Source of the DNA: Acidobacteriota bacterium
GTDB taxonomy: Bacteria; Acidobacteriota; Terriglobia; Bryobacterales; JACQDG01
Assembly (NCBI GenBank): GCA_016201195.1
Contig: JACQDI010000654.1
Location: forward strand, 1-5,195
Reading direction: 5' to 3'
Length of the DNA stretch: 5,195 nt
A program made the translations under genes and the position numbers. The notes under the pieces are model-generated. The model did not search any database. It was not told the DNA's origin and saw nothing but the letters and a program-made list of their open reading frames with translations. This document shows, in pieces, positions 1-5,195 of this stretch. Positions within the stretch are counted from its first letter, which is position 1. The number at the start of each line of letters is the position of its first letter.

Positions 1-95
1 CCGCAGCAACTGGCGGGAGCGAGGGGCGAGAGACGTATATATCGTGCTAGTATGTACATGCAGAAGTCCACGAAGGTGTTATGCGAGTGACACAG

Positions 96-117
96 AGCAA
101 GCCGGCTCTCGCTTGCT
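96..117. repeat. Inverted repeat, 7-bp stem and 8-base loop
   Basis: AGCAAGC at 96-102 is the exact reverse complement of GCTTGCT at 111-117, with an 8-base loop between. The 8-bp palindrome AGCCGGCT (100-107) overlaps the left arm and could form a competing structure. No T-run follows on either strand, so it is not a classical intrinsic terminator. Its role is unknown. Confidence 0.45.
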
Positions 118-348
118 GGTGGCGGTTCAGGTAGTTCCGAGTGCGCTGACTAAGTCGGCGGTGGCTCGGATGGTCGGCGGGTCTACTTTCGTGAACGGCG
201 TGTCACGGGACCTATCGCCTTCGTGTCCTCCCCGCTCCCAACTTCCTCGAGCGCGACTCCTGGACCACTTGGCAGGATTTCGGTAGAGCACCGGGCCGCG
301 GCATCAGAAGCGGCGTTAGTTTCCGGATGCGCCGTAATCCACCCACAA

Positions 349-360
349 TCCCAAATGGGA
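349..360. repeat. Short dyad TCCCA-AA-TGGGA
   Basis: Two 5-base arms in perfect inverted symmetry are separated by AA, about 130 bases before the peptidase start. The size suits a dimeric repressor half-site pair, but dyads this short also arise by chance. No function can be assigned. Confidence 0.25.
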
Positions 361-427
361 CCCGAAACTGGGGTAGCTTCCAGGGCGATGAACGGGAAAC
401 ACTGTCGCAGCCACGGTAGCCGGAAAG

Positions 428-478
428 ATGTACATAGTTCGCATGTTTGGGAGGCCCCGGTAAGACAGGTTTGTACAA
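428..478. promoter_or_regulatory. Paired TGTACA palindromes upstream of the peptidase gene
   Basis: ATGTACAT (428-435) and TTGTACAA (471-478) are both perfect 8-bp palindromes with a TGTACA core, 43 bases apart, and the second ends 11 bases before the likely start codon. The same 8-mer ATGTACAT also occurs at 52-59. I saw no other TGTACA in the rest of the window. The arrangement is what an operator for a dimeric regulator would look like, and the second copy would overlap the ribosome-binding area. No regulator gene is present and I cannot match the site to a named family, so the call is inference. Confidence 0.25.
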
Positions 479-489
479 GGTGCTAGACT

Positions 490-564
490 GTGGCCATGAG
501 GATTGCGTCTGCCTGTATATCGGCCATCTTGGCGGTATTGGCGTGCCGGGCAACGGTGGATGCA
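490..564 (+). other. Signal peptide of the M2 peptidase
   Basis: Residues 1-25 show one early Arg, a hydrophobic stretch from about residue 5 to 19 and a Val-Asp-Ala end before Gln26, which suits signal peptidase I cleavage after Ala25. Cys19 follows Val-Leu-Ala, a poor lipobox because Leu is unusual just before the small residue, so a lipoprotein is less likely but not excluded. The mature enzyme would act in the periplasm or outside the cell. Confidence 0.7.
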
Positions 565-2370
565 CAGCCGACTCCGCCAACAGTGGAAGAGGCAAGGATC
601 TTTCTTGCTCGCTGTAACGATGCGCTCCTTGCGAGCACTGTCGAGTTCTCACGGGCCAGATGGATCGCCGAGACCTACGTCAACGATGACACCGAGGCAC
701 TCGCCGCAATCGCCGACTCGCGTAGGATTGCGCAGGTCAATCAGTTCATCGCGGAATCCCACCGGTTCGATTCCATCCAACTTCCACCCGATCTTGCGCG
801 GCAGATCATGCTGCTCCGCACCAATGCGCGTCTCGCTCCGTCCGAGCCTGCCCTCCGTCTGGAGACCACCGAGCTTCGTGCTCAGCTTGCTGGAATGTAC
901 GCGAAAGGAAAGTACTGTGTGGGTGGCGACACGCGGCGGTGTCTTGGAATCGATGATCTCGAGGTCCGGATGGCGAATTCACACGACCCCAAAGAGCTTC
1001 TCGATCTCTGGACCGGATGGCACAGCGTCGGCGCTCCCATGCGCTCCAAATACGCACGCTTCGTCGAGCTGTCCAACCAGGGAGCCCGCGAGCGTGGCTT
1101 CGCAGATACGGGAGCTCTCTGGCGTTCCCGCTACGATATGTCGGACAAGGAGTTCTCCGACGAACTGGAACGAACATGGAAGCAGCTTCAGCCGCTCTAT
1201 CAGGAGTTCCACGCATACGTTCGATTCAAGCTGATCCAGAAATACGGGGCGGCGGCCGAGCGGCCCGATGGCCTGATTCCAGCACACCTGCTTGGCAACA
1301 TGTGGGCCCAGGGATGGGCCGGAATCGGGGACATTGTGATGCCCTCCTCCGCGCCTTCAACGTATGACCCGGATGAGGTCCTCAGACGAAAAATCCCCAA
1401 TGCTACCAGCACTGATCGCGACCAGCAGATCGACGCGGCAAAAGCGCTCGCCCGACTTGCCGAGTCCTTCTACACTTCGCTAGGACTTGATCCCCTTCCC
1501 GAGACCTTCTACGAGCGCTCACAGTTCATTCGTCCCCGCGACAGGGAAGTCGACTGTCAGGCCACAGGACCGGCTATTGACTACGACCTGGACCTTCGCG
1601 TCAGGATGTGCATGCATATCGATGCCGACGGTCTCGATACCTTACTCCACGAAATGGGCCATCTCCAATACCAGCGCGCGTATCGCAAGCTCCCGTTTCT
1701 CTTCCGTGACGGGGCCAATGACGGGTTTCACGAGGCAGTCAGCAATTTGGTCTACATTACCCCGGAGTCCCTGAGACAACTTCGTCTGATCGATACGATT
1801 CCTCCTGCCGAGGCTGATATTCCGCTCCTACTCGGGAGGGCGCTCAACGAACTTGCGTTCCTTCCGTTCAGCCTTCTGATCGACAAATGGCGCTGGGAAG
1901 TATTCTCGGGCCGGACCAAACCCGAGGACTACAACAACTTGTGGTGGGCGCTGAGGGCACAGTATCAAGGGGTGGCGCCGCCACTGACCCGCACCGAAGC
2001 CGACTTCGACCCTGGCGCGAAATTCCACATTCCAGCCAACACTCCCTATGCCGGCAAATATCTGGCAACGATTTACCGGTTGCAGCTCTACAAAGCGATG
2101 TGTGACGCCTCTGGACATAAAGGTCCCTTGATTCGGTGCGACTTCTTTGGTTCCAAGGCTGCTGGGACCAAGCTTAAGTCCATGCTCGAAGCCGGCGCCT
2201 CCCAACCCTGGCAGGTTACTTTCAAGAAAATGACCGGCCAGGACCACCTGGACGCCAACCCTCTGGTCGAATACTACCAACCCCTTTACATTTGGCTGAA
2301 ACAACAGAACGCTTTGAACAGCAGCAGGCCAGGCTGGCAGGTGCCGACCAATCCAATGAAGGGCAATTAG
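490..2370 (+). CDS. Secreted M2 family (ACE-like) zinc peptidyl-dipeptidase
   Basis: This 626-residue protein belongs to peptidase family M2, zinc metallopeptidases that typically remove C-terminal dipeptides. The zinc site is complete: HEMGH at 387-391 (His387, catalytic Glu388, His391) and third ligand Glu415 in GFHEA. Similarity to human testis ACE, compared from memory, runs through almost the whole chain: GFADTGALWRS (203-213), HLLGNMWAQ (266-274), FDPGAKFHIP (506-515) and SGHKGPL (541-547). Cysteine pairs 143/151, 356/374 and 538/550 match the three ACE disulfides, fitting export to an oxidising compartment. Substrate carboxylate binders Gln274, Lys511 and Tyr520 and substrate His513 are kept. 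The counterparts of ACE His353, Arg522, Tyr523 and Arg186 are Gln357, Gly522, Lys523 and His178. The start is taken as GTG 490, with AAGG at 477-480 nine bases upstream; ATG 496 is the alternative and changes only two residues. The gene stands alone on its strand and its third-position GC looks lower than in hemL. Family assignment is very secure; substrate and activity are not. Confidence 0.95.
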   Translation: MAMRIASACISAILAVLACRATVDAQPTPPTVEEARIFLARCNDALLASTVEFSRARWIAETYVNDDTEALAAIADSRRIAQVNQFIAESHRFDSIQLPPDLARQIMLLRTNARLAPSEPALRLETTELRAQLAGMYAKGKYCVGGDTRRCLGIDDLEVRMANSHDPKELLDLWTGWHSVGAPMRSKYARFVELSNQGARERGFADTGALWRSRYDMSDKEFSDELERTWKQLQPLYQEFHAYVRFKLIQKYGAAAERPDGLIPAHLLGNMWAQGWAGIGDIVMPSSAPSTYDPDEVLRRKIPNATSTDRDQQIDAAKALARLAESFYTSLGLDPLPETFYERSQFIRPRDREVDCQATGPAIDYDLDLRVRMCMHIDADGLDTLLHEMGHLQYQRAYRKLPFLFRDGANDGFHEAVSNLVYITPESLRQLRLIDTIPPAEADIPLLLGRALNELAFLPFSLLIDKWRWEVFSGRTKPEDYNNLWWALRAQYQGVAPPLTRTEADFDPGAKFHIPANTPYAGKYLATIYRLQLYKAMCDASGHKGPLIRCDFFGSKAAGTKLKSMLEAGASQPWQVTFKKMTGQDHLDANPLVEYYQPLYIWLKQQNALNSSRPGWQVPTNPMKGN

Positions 2371-2519
2371 GGCTGGCGGGCTCCGAGAAGCGCTGCCTGC
2401 GCCGCATCCTTCGTTCCGTCCAGATGGTCGCCAATCCGGAAGTTGGGCCAGGTTCCAAACTGACTACCGCCCTTCCGCAGGTTTTGGTCCCGCGGCGTGC
2501 CGGAGTGCGTGGCGCCACG
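2371..2519. other. Convergent intergenic region without clear terminator
   Basis: This gap separates the 3' ends of the peptidase gene (+) and hemL (-). I looked for a GC-rich stem followed by a T-run on either strand and found none. Weak elements only: CGGAAG and CTTCCG some 30 bases apart, and the palindrome at 2508-2519. Termination may be Rho-dependent. Confidence 0.5.
2508..2519. repeat. Perfect 12-bp palindrome next to the hemL stop
   Basis: CGTGGCGCCACG is its own reverse complement and abuts the hemL stop codon (2520-2522). As RNA it could form only a 4-bp stem with a 4-base loop, and no T-run follows, so it is a weak terminator candidate. It may be chance in GC-rich DNA. Confidence 0.35.
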
Positions 2520-3791
2520 TCAGGTCAGGGCCTCCGCTGCGGCGGCGACAGTCTTAGCGATATCTTCGTCGGTGTGGGCGCCGGAAAGGAACGCCGCCTC
2601 AAACTGCGACGGTGGCAGGTAGACGCCGCGCTCGAGCATGGCGCGGAAGAATTTGGCGTAGGCCGCGGTGTCACTGCGCTTGGCGGACTCGTAGTCCGTG
2701 ACCGGGCTCGAGGTGAAGAAGAAGGTGAACATGGAGCCGACGCGGTTGACCGTCAGCTTCGGGCCGGCGGCCCGGGCCACGCCGTCGCAGAGCCGGGCGG
2801 TTCGCTGTTCGACCTGGTCGTAGATCTCGGGGTGCTGTTCGAGGGTGCGCAGCATGGCCAGGCCTCCCGCGACGGCCAGGGGATTTCCTGAGAGCGTTCC
2901 CGCCTGGTAGACCGGGCCGAGCGGCGCGACGCAGCTCATCACGTCAGTGCGTCCGCCGTACGCGGCGATGGGCAGCCCGCCGCCGATCACCTTGCCCAGC
3001 GTGGTGAGGTCGGGGCGGATGCTGAATCTCTGCTGGGCGCCGCCCCAGGCCAGGCGGAAGCCGGTCATCACCTCGTCGAAGATCAGCAGCGACCCGTGGC
3101 GCTCGGTCGCGTCTCGCAGCAAGGCAAGGAAGCCGGGCGCGGGCGGCACGCAGCCCATGTTGCCCACCACCGGCTCGACGATGACCGCTGCGATCCGCTC
3201 GCCGTGCCGGCGGAAGGCTTCCTCGATGGCCTCGGCTGAGTTGAAGGGCAGGGCAATGGTGGTCGCCGAGAATGCTGCCGGAACGCCCACCGAGTCGGCG
3301 ATGCCCAGCGTGGCCACGCCCGACCCCGCCTTGACCAGCAGCGAATCCACGTGCCCGTGGTAGCAGCCTTCGAACTTCACGATCAGCTCGCGGCCGGTGA
3401 ATCCGCGCGCCACGCGGATGGCGCTCATGGTCGCCTCGGTGCCGGAGTTGACCAGCCGCATCATCTCGATCGACGGCGCCGCCTGGCGGATCAGTGCGGT
3501 GAACTCGACCTCGCGTTCGGTGGGGGCTCCGAAGCTGGTGCCGATCTCGAGCGTCTCCCGCAGCGCCTCGATCACTGCCGGGTGCCGGTGGCCCAGCAGC
3601 AACGGCCCCCAGGAACCAACGTAGTCGAGATAGCGGTTGCCATCGACGTCGACCAGGTGCGCGCCTTCGCCGCGGGCCATGAACAGGGGATCGCCGCCCA
3701 CGGCGCGAAACGCGCGCACGGGCGAGTTCACCCCGCCTGGCATCAGCTTCTGTGCCTTTTCAAACAGGGCTCTCGATTTCGAATGGTTCAT
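2520..3791 (-). CDS. hemL: Glutamate-1-semialdehyde 2,1-aminomutase
   Basis: HemL converts glutamate-1-semialdehyde to 5-aminolevulinate, the last step of the C5 route into haem and other tetrapyrroles, in the cytoplasm. The 423-residue protein has the usual full length. It opens with the typical PGGVNSPVRAF (18-28) and shows the class-III aminotransferase fold of PLP enzymes: NSGTEA (115-120) for cofactor phosphate contact, YHGH (144-147), FDEVMTGFR (238-246) with Asp239 facing the PLP ring nitrogen, and TTLGKVIGGG (263-272), where Lys267 is the expected Schiff-base lysine. QAGTLSGNPLA (296-306) is also diagnostic. The start at 3791 is fixed by the conserved N-terminus. No purine-rich ribosome site precedes it and the gene begins 32 bases inside the preceding reductase gene, so translation is probably coupled. 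The partner hemA (glutamyl-tRNA reductase) is not in the window. Nothing is missing or broken. Confidence 0.97.
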   Translation of the reverse strand: MNHSKSRALFEKAQKLMPGGVNSPVRAFRAVGGDPLFMARGEGAHLVDVDGNRYLDYVGSWGPLLLGHRHPAVIEALRETLEIGTSFGAPTEREVEFTALIRQAAPSIEMMRLVNSGTEATMSAIRVARGFTGRELIVKFEGCYHGHVDSLLVKAGSGVATLGIADSVGVPAAFSATTIALPFNSAEAIEEAFRRHGERIAAVIVEPVVGNMGCVPPAPGFLALLRDATERHGSLLIFDEVMTGFRLAWGGAQQRFSIRPDLTTLGKVIGGGLPIAAYGGRTDVMSCVAPLGPVYQAGTLSGNPLAVAGGLAMLRTLEQHPEIYDQVEQRTARLCDGVARAAGPKLTVNRVGSMFTFFFTSSPVTDYESAKRSDTAAYAKFFRAMLERGVYLPPSQFEAAFLSGAHTDEDIAKTVAAAAEALT

Positions 3792-4935
3792 GGCTGGGTC
3801 GAAGACAACCGGAAGCGATTTCCCATAACGTCAGGCCAAACTGCCGCCACAGGCGCTCTTTGAGACCGCGATAGGTCTGGCTGCCGGCTATCAGGTCCTG
3901 CATCAGGTCTTCAAAGGCCGGGCTGCGGCGGCAGAACTGCACCATGCGTGTGGTGACCGCGTCGAACAAGAAGCGGCCGTGGTAAAACCGCCGGGCAATC
4001 CGCGCGCCCAATTGCAGATCGTCCATGAGTTCGGCCCGCACGCAGCGGGCGTACTCGGCGACGCGCCCTTCCCGCACGCCGCCGGCCAGCAGGTCGGCCG
4101 AGCGCAGGGCGTAATACAATCCTTCGCCGGTGATGGGATCGACCAGCCCGGCGGCGTCGCCCACCGCCGCCCATCCCTCGCCTTCCACCCGGTTGCGCTC
4201 AAAGCTCGCCGGCTCGAGCGACGGGAGCAGGTGGCAATAGAACGTCGCCCCGTCGAGCGGGATGCCGCGGGCAGCCATGTAGTCCTCCACCACGTGTCGC
4301 AGCCAAGGCGTGCCCCGCGAATCGATCCGCCCGCAGATCCCTACCGAGAGATGATCGGTGCGCGGAAACACCCAGATGTACCCCTCGAGATCGTTGCGGA
4401 ACTGGATCTCGATGTGGGCCTGTGGCCGGCCGGGGACGTAGTAGCCTAGCGCGACATAGGTATCGTCGCGGCCGAGGCTGGCGCCCATGTGGCGCAACGG
4501 GTTGCGGGCGCCGGCGGCTACCACGCAAAAGTCTGCCGTGTATTCCGAATGCTTACCACGAAGCATCCACTGCTCATCGCGGCGCTCGGCTTCGACCACG
4601 CGATCCTGCACGATGGTCGCCCCGGCCCGGCGGGCGCGATCGAGCAGCAGCCCGTTCAGCACCTGGCGCGAGTAGATGGCGATGGGCCGGCGCAGCCGCA
4701 GGCAGGCCCTTGCGCCGCTCGACGCCACCAGCACCGCCCGGTCCACGAAGCGCTTCGGCGCTTCGCCCGACGCCAGGAACGGGTATTGCTCCAGGGCTTT
4801 GGCGGTCAGGGCCCCGCCACAGGGCTTTTCCCAGGCCAGCTTTTCGTCGATGATGGTGACTGCGAGGCCGGCCCCGGCGAGCGATTCGCCGGCAAACGCG
4901 CCGGCCGGTCCCCCGCCGATGATAGCGATGTTCAT
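3760..4935 (-). CDS. Geranylgeranyl reductase family FAD-dependent oxidoreductase
   Basis: This 391-residue flavoprotein resembles the family that saturates isoprenoid chains, for example of chlorophyll phytyl precursors, menaquinone tails or archaeal lipids. Visible marks are the N-terminal dinucleotide-binding GGGPAG (7-12) ending in an acidic residue at Asp30, PCGGALT (38-44), YIWVFPR (186-192), close to the family YxWxFPK signature, and the second FAD motif GDAAGLVDPITGEGLYYAL (259-277). No membrane segment is evident. ATG 4935 is chosen because the Rossmann motif starts at once after it, AGGTGA (4943-4948) lies seven bases upstream, and it overlaps the preceding stop as ATGA. The frame is open upstream to 5094 but that part is Arg/Ser/Pro-rich and overlaps the neighbour. 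It is followed by hemL with a 32-base overlap, suggesting a link to tetrapyrrole or isoprenoid-quinone metabolism. The substrate is unknown; a related group such as FixC-like or hydroxylase-type flavoproteins remains possible. Confidence 0.85.
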   Translation of the reverse strand: MNIAIIGGGPAGAFAGESLAGAGLAVTIIDEKLAWEKPCGGALTAKALEQYPFLASGEAPKRFVDRAVLVASSGARACLRLRRPIAIYSRQVLNGLLLDRARRAGATIVQDRVVEAERRDEQWMLRGKHSEYTADFCVVAAGARNPLRHMGASLGRDDTYVALGYYVPGRPQAHIEIQFRNDLEGYIWVFPRTDHLSVGICGRIDSRGTPWLRHVVEDYMAARGIPLDGATFYCHLLPSLEPASFERNRVEGEGWAAVGDAAGLVDPITGEGLYYALRSADLLAGGVREGRVAEYARCVRAELMDDLQLGARIARRFYHGRFLFDAVTTRMVQFCRRSPAFEDLMQDLIAGSQTYRGLKERLWRQFGLTLWEIASGCLRPSHEPFEIESPV

Positions 4936-5195
4936 TGCTTCTTCACCTGCGGATGGCCGGGGGGCAGCTCGGTGGCTGCCGGTGGAGTCGGAGTCGAGGA
5001 GCCGACGGAGGGGTGTCCGCCGGGCAGGTCCGAAGCTCCCTCCATGGGAGGCATGCCGGCGCCGTGCCCGCCGCTTTGCGCCTCCACCTCCCACTTGCCG
5101 CCTCGCCGCTTCAGGTTGTAGTGCATCGACATTGTGGCCTTGCTATCTCTCTTGGCGCGGAAGGTCACCTCCGCCTCGGCCTTTTCGTCGCGGAC
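4932..5195 (-). CDS. C-terminal part of an unrecognised protein with Pro/Gly/His-rich tail
   Basis: The frame is open from the window edge to TGA 4932-4934, giving 87 residues of a gene that starts outside the window. The visible first part (VRDEKAEAEVTFRAKRD, then YNLKRRGGKWEVE) alternates charged and hydrophobic residues and ends in a Gly-Lys-Trp-Glu-Val turn and strand. That pattern is common in the last strands of NTF2-like or related small beta-rich domains, but this is only an impression. A low-complexity tail of about 45 residues follows, rich in Gly, Pro, Ser, Thr and His, with two copies of LPxGHPxV and the basic end KKQ. A GTG codon at 5168 could serve as a start, but the frame continues upstream in sensible sequence, so the gene is taken as truncated by the edge. 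It overlaps the reductase start by four bases (ATGA) and is likely the upstream gene of the same operon. Function unknown. Confidence 0.75.
   Translation of the reverse strand, partial: VRDEKAEAEVTFRAKRDSKATMSMHYNLKRRGGKWEVEAQSGGHGAGMPPMEGASDLPGGHPSVGSSTPTPPAATELPPGHPQVKKQ
4943..4948 (-). promoter_or_regulatory. Ribosome binding site of the reductase gene
   Basis: AGGTGA, read on the minus strand, sits seven bases before ATG 4935 and matches part of the anti-Shine-Dalgarno complement. It lies inside the last codons of the preceding gene and decides the reductase start in favour of the short form. Confidence 0.7.
4944..5027 (-). repeat. Two copies of an LPxGHPxV peptide motif
   Basis: LPGGHPSV is encoded by 5027-5004 and LPPGHPQV by 4967-4944, separated by a 12-residue Ser/Thr/Pro/Ala-rich linker. 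Six of eight positions are identical. This is a protein-level repeat in the tail of the partial gene. The histidines could contact a metal or haem, but nothing here proves it. Confidence 0.55.

Larger units (their letters stand above)
1..489. other. Non-coding leader region, no supportable gene
   Basis: This stretch precedes the peptidase gene. Open frames exist on both strands (for example 44-286 on + and 212-652 on -), but their translations are rich in Arg, Ser and Pro, show no recognisable motif and have no ribosome site I can identify. The minus-strand frame also runs into the peptidase coding region. I found no tRNA, rRNA or transposon end by eye. What it does hold is a hairpin-capable inverted repeat (96-117), a dyad TCCCA-AA-TGGGA (349-360) and three palindromes centred on TGTACA (52-59, 428-435, 471-478). 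It is probably intergenic DNA containing the peptidase promoter, but no -35/-10 pair stands out. Confidence 0.6.

Noticed and set aside
33..52. TATATAT and TAGTAT as a promoter -10 element
   Set aside because: No matching -35 element at a suitable distance and no gene directly downstream that it could serve.
490..549. Lipoprotein signal with Cys19 as the lipid-bearing residue
   Set aside because: Val-Leu-Ala-Cys departs from the usual lipobox at the residue two before Cys, and a good signal peptidase I site follows at Ala25.
212..652. Minus-strand frame of 146 residues in the leader
   Set aside because: It overlaps the signal peptide and N-terminus of the peptidase and its Pro/Arg/Ser-rich translation shows no fold or motif.
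2371..2519. Bidirectional intrinsic terminator between the convergent genes
   Set aside because: No stem of adequate length followed by a T-run was found on either strand; the palindrome at 2508-2519 alone is too weak.
2292..2891. Plus-strand frame of 199 residues
   Set aside because: It runs across the end of the peptidase gene and then antisense to hemL; its Gly/Arg/Val-rich translation is the usual shadow of a GC-rich gene on the other strand.
3351..3863. Plus-strand frame of 170 residues opposite hemL
   Set aside because: It is antisense to the conserved HemL N-terminal half; its composition mirrors that gene's codon positions.
4936..5094. A 53-residue N-terminal extension of the reductase starting at 5094
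   Set aside because: It is Arg/Gly/Ser-rich without similarity to the family, overlaps the preceding gene in another frame, and the flavin-binding motif with a good ribosome site begins at ATG 4935.
4489..5121. Plus-strand frame of 210 residues opposite the reductase
   Set aside because: It is antisense to a clearly conserved flavoprotein and has no recognisable motif or ribosome site.

Overview
The window shows a high-GC bacterial chromosome segment with two transcriptional units facing each other. The organism is probably an acidobacterium or another soil bacterium of similar gene content. This rests on the C5-pathway gene hemL, a secreted M2 (ACE-like) peptidase and a GC-rich operon with overlapping genes; no rRNA or other phylogenetic marker is present, so the assignment is tentative.

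Layout. Bases 1-489 hold no gene I can support, only a 7-bp-stem inverted repeat (96-117), a small dyad (349-360) and three TGTACA-centred palindromes, two of them just upstream of the next gene. Bases 490-2370 (+) encode a complete, signal-peptide-bearing M2 family metallopeptidase. It has an intact HEMGH...E zinc site and all three cysteine pairs of animal ACE, but several pocket residues are replaced. Bases 2371-2519 are a convergent intergenic gap without a convincing terminator.

Bases 2520-5195 (-) are one tightly packed operon. In order of transcription it holds the 3' end of an unrecognised gene with a Pro/Gly/His-rich tail (4932-5195, cut by the window edge), a geranylgeranyl-reductase-family flavoprotein (3760-4935, 4-base ATGA overlap) and hemL, glutamate-1-semialdehyde aminomutase (2520-3791, 32-base overlap). 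The overlaps point to translational coupling, and the pairing of an isoprenoid-reductase-type flavoenzyme with a tetrapyrrole enzyme is the main functional hint. The peptidase gene looks lower in GC at third codon positions than hemL, so the left and right halves may have different histories.

I see no CRISPR array, transposon, tRNA or recognisable defence system. The most unusual points are the substituted catalytic pocket of the ACE-like enzyme, the coupled reductase-hemL pair and the duplicated LPxGHPxV motif in the partial gene.
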